NCBI GenBank assembly: GCA_021163705.1 | Contig: JAGGTO010000066.1 | Location: 1-7,068 of the forward strand | Direction: 5' to 3' | Origin: Thermoplasmata archaeon | GTDB taxonomy: Archaea > Thermoplasmatota > Thermoplasmata > Thermoplasmatales > Aciduliprofundaceae | Length of the DNA stretch: 7,068 nt | Part shown: positions 5,429 to 7,068 of the stretch, piece by piece | Numbering within the stretch: the stretch's first letter is position 1 | Layout: every line of letters starts with the position of its first letter | Notes under the pieces: generated by a model | What the model was told of the DNA's origin: nothing | The model's input: the letters and a program-made list of their open reading frames with translations, nothing else | The model's database searches: none | Made by a program: the position numbers and the translations under genes

Positions 5429-6398
5429 TTTTATCACCACACATTATCTTTTTTAAAGTATTGGAGCTTAACCTACATCCACTCAAAACAAGAACTACAT
5501 TTTTGCCCATAAACCTTTCCTTTTCCTTAAGATAGGAGGCAACGGAAAGAGCTGCAGCCCCCTCTACAATCATGTGATGCTTTTCCACAACCAATCTAAT
5601 TGCATTTTTTATTTCTTCCTCTGTAACAAGAATGAAATCATCCACATACTTCTGGCATATTTCAAAGGTGATGGCTCCTTTCTCTATTCCACCGGCAGTG
5701 CCATCTGAGAGTGTAGGCTTTGACTCCATCTCCACTATTTTTCCTGCTTTTATCGATTCATACATCACAGGGGAATTTAGAGGCTGGCATCCAATTATTT
5801 CTATGTCAGGATTGATAGATTTGAGATAAAGGGCTATGCCTGAAACGAGGCCGCCACCTCCTACGGGAACTAAAACGGAATCCACATTTTTTATTTGCTC
5901 TGCTATTTCCACTCCCACAGTACCTTGACCGGCAACAATTTTAACATCATTATAGGGAGGTAGATATGTCATTCCCTTTTCCGATGCGAATCTTCTGGCA
6001 TAGTTTTCTGTTTCCACGCAATCCTTACCGTGAAATCTCAGCTCAACATCATAGAATTTGAGATCTTCAAGCTTGGCTGGAGATGCGTTTTCAGGGAGAA
6101 ATATTATTCCTTTATATTTTAGCTTCTGAAGAGCGTATGCTACAGCAACTCCATGGTTTCCTGTGGATGCAGTCACCACACCTTTTTCTTTCTCCTCATC
6201 GCTGAGAGAGAGAATTTTGTTAAAGGCACCTCTTATTTTGAAAGACCCTGTAACCTGAAAATTCTCAAGTTTGAGGTAAACTTTTCCACTTCCCAAAGAG
6301 CTGAGATGTGGCGAATATTCTAGGGGTGTCATTCGGATGTATGCTCTTATCCTTTTGCTTGCTTCTGAAATTTCCTCCGGGAAAAATTCAAAACGCAT
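5415..6398 (-). CDS. PLP-dependent threonine dehydratase-like lyase (fold type II)
   Basis: A 327-residue cytosolic PLP enzyme of the threonine/serine dehydratase family, single-domain with no regulatory ACT region. Landmarks are GSFKIRGA with the Schiff-base Lys54, the substrate loop STGNHG (78-83), LPENASPAK (101-109), the phosphate-binding loop VGGGGL (179-184), and LSGCRLSSN with Ser306 placed to hydrogen-bond the pyridine nitrogen. Canonical dehydratases read SGGN or SGAN at the last site, so Cys308-Arg309 is a deviation. Family reactions are beta-elimination of hydroxy-amino acids to 2-oxo acids plus ammonia, racemisation, and the EutB step of ectoine catabolism. Here the gene is fused by a 14-nt overlap to a cyclodeaminase-type partner, suggesting the two handle one pathway, perhaps passing on an imine. 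The ATG at 6398 has no ribosome binding site but a well-placed TATA box, so the mRNA is probably leaderless. Confidence 0.91.
   Translation of the reverse strand: MRFEFFPEEISEASKRIRAYIRMTPLEYSPHLSSLGSGKVYLKLENFQVTGSFKIRGAFNKILSLSDEEKEKGVVTASTGNHGVAVAYALQKLKYKGIIFLPENASPAKLEDLKFYDVELRFHGKDCVETENYARRFASEKGMTYLPPYNDVKIVAGQGTVGVEIAEQIKNVDSVLVPVGGGGLVSGIALYLKSINPDIEIIGCQPLNSPVMYESIKAGKIVEMESKPTLSDGTAGGIEKGAITFEICQKYVDDFILVTEEEIKNAIRLVVEKHHMIVEGAAALSVASYLKEKERFMGKNVVLVLSGCRLSSNTLKKIMCGDKNEYI
5433..5438 (-). promoter_or_regulatory. Ribosome binding site that decides the start of the cyclodeaminase-family gene
   Basis: GGTGAT on the minus strand lies within the final codons of the lyase gene, 4 nt before the ATG at 5428. 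It consumes the alternative GTG codons at 5440 and 5437, so those are more likely part of the binding site than starts. Confidence 0.6.
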
Positions 6399-6422
6399 AC
6401 GGCATCTTTATGTGAAAGTGAG

Positions 6423-6430
6423 TATATAAA
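6423..6430 (-). promoter_or_regulatory. TATA-like box for the lyase-cyclodeaminase operon
   Basis: TTTATATA on the minus strand is preceded by AGAAAAT (BRE-like). Its centre is 28 nt before the ATG at 6398, predicting a start at or within a few nt of the start codon. No ribosome binding site is present between them. Confidence 0.55.
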
Positions 6431-6479
6431 ATTTTCTAAATTTTCCTTAAATTACTGCCATTTTTAATTCATTTCTGTG

Positions 6480-6506
6480 AAATTTTTTAAAGCCTTAAAA
6501 AAATTT
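6480..6506 (+). repeat. AT-rich inverted repeat next to a promoter, possible operator
   Basis: AAATTTTTTAAA (6480-6491) and TTAAAAAAATTT (6495-6506) are inverted copies matching at 11 of 12 positions, around a 3-nt centre. The repeat covers the BRE position and touches the TATA box of the gene starting at 6533, where an archaeal regulator could block or recruit TFB/TBP. In such AT-rich DNA it may be chance. Confidence 0.3.
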
Positions 6507-6512
6507 ATTATA
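6504..6512 (+). promoter_or_regulatory. TATA-like box for the right-edge aminotransferase
   Basis: TTTATTATA is centred 25 nt before the ATG at 6533, the spacing expected when the transcript begins at the start codon. A ribosome binding site is absent from the bases between them. Confidence 0.5.
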
Positions 6513-6532
6513 GAGAAATAAAATTCACCTAT

Positions 6533-7068
6533 ATGAAAAATTTTCAGAAGTCATATGTTTCCCATCGTGCAAGGAGTACACCTCCTTCAGGAATAGGAGA
6601 GATATTCAACAGGGCAATTATGCTAGAGGATGTCATACATCTGGAAGTGGGAGAACCCGATTTTGATACTCCACAGCATATAAAGAATGCAGGCTGTACT
6701 GCAATTCAGGAAGGATATACCCATTATACCCACAGCAGGGGTGATTTAGAACTCAGAGAGGCTGTGGTGGAGTATTATCACAGGGAATATAAAGTGAATA
6801 TATCATCGGAGGATGTAATTATAAGTCTTGGAGGAATCGCCTCCCTTATGCTTTCTCTTCTAGCAATAAGTGATGTTGAAGACGAGATTCTAATTCCTGA
6901 TCCTGGATATCCGCCTTATGCATCTTTAGTAAGGATAATAGGTGCAAAGCCTGTGAGATATCCTGTTTATGAGAAAAATGGATATCTTCCCAGAGTAGAG
7001 GATTTGGAGAAGAGAATTGGAGAGAAAACGAAGGCTGTTATAATAAACACACCAAACAATCCTACAGG
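6533..7068 (+). CDS. Class I aminotransferase, aspartate-aminotransferase family (N-terminal 178 residues, cut by window edge)
   Basis: The frame from the ATG at 6533 is open for 178 codons to the window end. It contains LEVGEPDFDTPQHI (37-50), the canonical N-terminal motif of this family, then GYTHYTHSRGDLELREAV, SLGGIASLMLSL (the PLP-phosphate loop region), PDPGYPPY, and finally NTPNNPTG (171-178), which ends exactly at the edge. The catalytic Lys and C-terminal Arg lie outside the window. It would be a cytosolic PLP transaminase moving amino groups between amino acids and 2-oxo acids; aspartate, aromatic or branched-chain substrates are all possible. It is transcribed away from the lyase operon across a 134-nt shared promoter region. 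No ribosome binding site precedes the ATG; a TATA-like box is 25 nt upstream. It differs from the aminotransferase at 3352 in the GEPDF loop, so the two are not recent duplicates. Confidence 0.9.
   Translation, partial: MKNFQKSYVSHRARSTPPSGIGEIFNRAIMLEDVIHLEVGEPDFDTPQHIKNAGCTAIQEGYTHYTHSRGDLELREAVVEYYHREYKVNISSEDVIISLGGIASLMLSLLAISDVEDEILIPDPGYPPYASLVRIIGAKPVRYPVYEKNGYLPRVEDLEKRIGEKTKAVIINTPNNPT

Noticed and set aside
5429..5440. GTG at 5440 as start of the cyclodeaminase-family gene
   Set aside because: No ribosome binding site precedes it, and the tandem GTG codons form the GGTGAT site for the ATG at 5428.
5003..5512. A 169-residue plus-strand open frame
   Set aside because: It is antisense to the cyclodeaminase-family gene and the end of the lyase. 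It has low-complexity aromatic composition (many Tyr, Phe, His) and no recognisable domain, as expected of a frame shadow.
903..6398. Complete ectoine uptake and degradation cluster (ehu/eut)
   Set aside because: The PAAT importer and the EutB/EutC-like pair fit superficially, but ectoine hydrolase and deacetylase genes are absent and the guanidine hydrolase has no role in that pathway.
6399..6532. Possible small gene or RNA in the 134-nt intergenic region
   Set aside because: It is very AT-rich, with only promoter elements and a palindrome. No open frame with a start signal and no GC-rich structured segment were found.
1..7068. Classic arginine deiminase (arc) operon
   Set aside because: Neither carbamate kinase nor ornithine carbamoyltransferase is present, and the guanidine hydrolase is too short and lacks the arginine deiminase His-x-Asp motif.
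1..7068. CRISPR array, tRNA, insertion sequence or prophage features
   Set aside because: No spaced direct repeats, tRNA-like cloverleaf, transposase or phage motif was seen on either strand; coding genes fill nearly all the window.

Overview
The window reads as a stretch of archaeal chromosome from an AT-rich genome, probably a peptide- or amino-acid-consuming thermophile. Isolated and first-in-operon genes (3352 +, 6398 -, 6533 +, and probably 3248 -) have a TATA-like box about 25-30 nt before the ATG and no Shine-Dalgarno sequence, the layout of leaderless archaeal transcripts. Genes inside operons carry GGAGG or GGTGAT sites that match an archaeal 16S 3' end. Arg is mostly AGA/AGG and Ile is often ATA. 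The lineage cannot be fixed from this; a Thermoplasmata/DHVE2-type euryarchaeon would fit but is only a guess.

Left part (1-2369, minus strand): a polar-amino-acid ABC importer operon in the order binding protein, permease, ATPase, second permease. The second permease is cut by the window edge. The last three genes are packed with overlaps or short gaps and strong ribosome binding sites. Directly upstream on the same strand (2436-3248) is a pentein-fold guanidine hydrolase of the dimethylargininase/arginine deiminase group. It has its own promoter, and a second promoter lies between it and the binding protein.

Middle (3249-4470): a 103-nt divergent promoter region, then a plus-strand fold-type I PLP aminotransferase with an unusual substrate loop. 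Its stop overlaps the stop of the converging operon by 8 nt.

Right part (4463-7068): a minus-strand two-gene operon of a threonine-dehydratase-like PLP lyase followed by an ornithine cyclodeaminase/mu-crystallin-family protein, overlapping by 14 nt. Divergent from it, after a 134-nt promoter region, is the N-terminal half of a canonical class I aminotransferase that runs off the right edge.

All eight genes concern uptake and nitrogen chemistry of amino acids. A reasonable inference is a catabolic island. An amino acid, perhaps arginine or another guanidino compound, is imported. The pentein hydrolyses the guanidino group. The lyase, cyclodeaminase-type protein and aminotransferases then process the resulting amino acids through imine or 2-oxo-acid intermediates. 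The substrate is not shown by the sequence. No tRNA, rRNA, CRISPR, insertion sequence or phage gene was seen, and there is no gene-free stretch longer than 134 nt.
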